Assembly (NCBI GenBank): GCA_035591015.1
Contig: JAXIUW010236618.1
Coordinates: forward strand, 1 to 10,078
DNA length: 10,078 nt
Source: Cephalothrix simula
Taxonomy: Eukaryota; Nemertea; Palaeonemertea; Archinemertea; Cephalotrichidae
Direction: 5' to 3'
The notes beneath the pieces are model-generated. The model was not told where the DNA came from, searched no databases, and was given only the letters and a program-made list of their open reading frames with translations. Shown here piece by piece: positions 9,051-10,078 of this stretch (within the stretch, counting starts at the first letter, position 1; each line of letters starts with the position of its first letter). A program made the position numbers and the translations under genes.

Positions 9051-9191
9051 ATTTTTGATAAGAGACTCAACAAAGTACGACATCTGCAACGAATTTTTTA
9101 CAAGTTCAGTCATTCGTTTTATGTCACCAAGAAATAATGAATCATCGGGTTGTTTTTCTCTTTGTAGCTTAACCCATATTTCAACAAATTC
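9051..9191 (-). CDS. Upstream internal exon of the same gene (47 codons, phase 0)
   Basis: On the minus strand this 141-bp segment is bounded by an acceptor ATTTTTCAG|GAA (AG at 9193-9192) and a consensus donor AAT|GTAAGT (GT at 9050-9049). Only one of its three frames is free of stops, and that frame joins in phase to the large exon. It encodes 47 residues, starting EFVEIWVKLQREK and ending YFVESLIKN, which runs on into FGDKYFDFCMEMFIRAF. The composition (alternating hydrophobic, aromatic and charged residues) is that of a folded helical domain, in contrast to the low-complexity bulk of the protein. The joined N-terminal part, about 160 residues, is the best stretch for recognising the family. 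No start codon is assigned; the true N-terminus lies beyond this window. Confidence 0.82.
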
Positions 9192-9599
9192 CTGAAAAAT
9201 AATTAACAGGGAGTGTTCAAAAGATTATAACAAATGCACTCAAATTATCATTTCGAATATATGGAACAGATTTCAAACAAAAAGATTTATAGATTGAAAA
9301 ATGAACATCATTATATTCGAATTTCCTCTCAAATAAATATTATTTTTCAAAAACACATGCTTAAATCGCATTGTATACTAGTAACAGTCATTAATAATTT
9401 TTTTCTTAGAAAGTAAGTATTTTCAAACTCAATTAATTTTGACATCTAATCATGTAAATTGACGTCCCGAATGGATCGATTTTGTAAACAATTGTAAAAG
9501 ATTTTGTAATATGCAGTAATTATTCATTTTGGATTTAGATTTAACTGTTGTTTCAAAAAGATATACATAATACAATACAATACATAAATTTCAAAACCT

Positions 9600-9892
9600 T
9601 GGATACAAGTTGACTGTCCACTGTATATATAATATAACACTCTATTACACCCTTTCCTGTCAGTCCTGTTCAGTGTTAACCTGTACTTCATACTTTCCCC
9701 TATTCATATTATTTAATGCTTTGTATAAAAATGTACGATATTGTAAATTTCAATGCGTTGTATATAAATGTACGATATTGTAAATATTCAACATTAACAA
9801 TTTTGTAAAGTATTAGAGGGAGAAGCTTCCTAAGTTTTTTTTAAACTTTTGTAATTAATTACAATAAACATTATCATAATCTAATCTAATCT
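9600..9892 (+). mobile_element. Possible 3' end of a non-LTR retrotransposon
   Basis: The stretch ends with an AATAAA at 9863-9868, followed by a short microsatellite tail (TAATC)3 at 9877-9892. Many non-LTR retrotransposon 3' ends carry a polyadenylation-like signal and a short tandem repeat in place of poly(A). The 37-bp tandem repeat at 9715-9788 lies within it. I see no reverse transcriptase coding sequence upstream, so it would be a strongly 5'-truncated copy. The left limit given is a guess, and a chance AT-rich microsatellite remains possible. Confidence 0.3.
9715..9788. repeat. Two-copy 37-bp tandem repeat
   Basis: The unit beginning AATGCTTTGTATAAAAATG at 9715 is repeated from 9752 as AATGCGTTGTATATAAATG. 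Both continue into TACGATATTGTAAAT. The copies differ at only a few positions, so the duplication is recent or conserved. It lies about 90 bp before the putative (TAATC)3 tail and may be part of the same element. Confidence 0.8.
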
Positions 9893-9997
9893 GTTGATGA
9901 CAGAGACTACTTTTTAATGTGGTAGTACTAGTAGTACATGAGCTATATTTTAGCCAAAATCCGAAAATTATGATGTTCATTATGAAAATTGTGATGT

Positions 9998-10078
9998 CTG
10001 CCGATGGCCGAGTAGCTAAAGGCGCTGAACTAGACGTAGGTCATGACGTCATAAAAATTCTTCGTCATGACTTCCGAG
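9998..10078 (+). mobile_element. 5' head of a tRNA-Ser-like SINE, cut by the window edge
   Basis: The sequence TGGCCGAGTAG at 10005-10015 matches the RNA polymerase III A box of class II tRNAs. It is followed by GGC at 10021-10023, which can pair with the GCC of the D stem. Then comes AACTAGACG (AGA at 10032-10034), close to the anticodon loop of tRNA-Ser(AGA). The anticodon stem does not pair well and no B box is seen before the window ends, so this is not a functional tRNA gene. It is most likely the tRNA-derived head of a SINE whose body lies outside. A decayed tRNA pseudogene is the alternative. Confidence 0.6.

Larger units (their letters stand above)
9192..9997. other. Upstream intronic sequence, repeat-rich, no exon seen
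   Basis: This should be the next upstream intron of the minus-strand gene, continuing past the window edge. It is strongly AT-rich, with short simple stretches such as the AATAC run near 9567-9585. I looked for another minus-strand exon bounded by AG and GT and found none that was convincing. The recognisable content is the 37-bp tandem repeat at 9715-9788 and the possible retrotransposon tail ending near 9892, listed separately. Confidence 0.6.

Noticed and set aside
9998-10078. Functional tRNA-Ser gene
   Set aside because: The anticodon stem does not pair, the spacing is wrong and no B box or 3' acceptor strand is visible before the window ends.

Overview
The window looks like nuclear DNA of an animal, probably an invertebrate. 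It is AT-rich outside the coding part and carries one spliced gene with clear GT/AG intron borders. It also holds short non-autonomous DNA transposons and a tRNA-derived SINE head at one edge. I see no bacterial operon, Shine-Dalgarno sites or phage genes, and I cannot place the species more closely.

One protein-coding gene fills most of the window on the minus strand. Its last exon is very large (1192-7524, 2110 codons plus stop). I also find a 141-bp upstream exon (9051-9191), in phase with the last exon and joined to it across a 1526-bp intron. The two exons give 2157 visible residues; the N-terminus lies beyond 9192. The protein opens with a helical, probably globular segment. It continues as a long disordered, acidic and Ser-rich region with recurring TRS motifs, a SUMO-interaction-like motif beside an AT-hook/NLS, and a charged helix or coiled coil. 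A Gln-rich domain follows, containing an exact 54-bp-period (18-residue) repeat, and then a long S/T/P/Q-rich tail with short islands that look conserved. The design fits a nuclear, chromatin-associated or transcriptional scaffold. I do not recognise the family and give no gene symbol.

The rest is non-coding and shaped by repeats. Downstream of the gene (1-1191) there is an apparently complete 415-bp MITE with 22-bp perfect terminal inverted repeats and a 7-bp target duplication (142-570). There is also a decayed duplicate of the gene's last 55 coding bases at 861-914. The intron (7525-9050) carries a second, unrelated foldback element with arms of about 300 bp (7882-8605). Upstream of the small exon (9192-10078) are a two-copy 37-bp tandem repeat, a possible non-LTR retrotransposon 3' end with a (TAATC)3 tail, and at the window edge the start of a tRNA-Ser-like SINE.

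The plus-strand open frames are antisense shadows of the large exon or lie inside the foldback element. I see no second gene.
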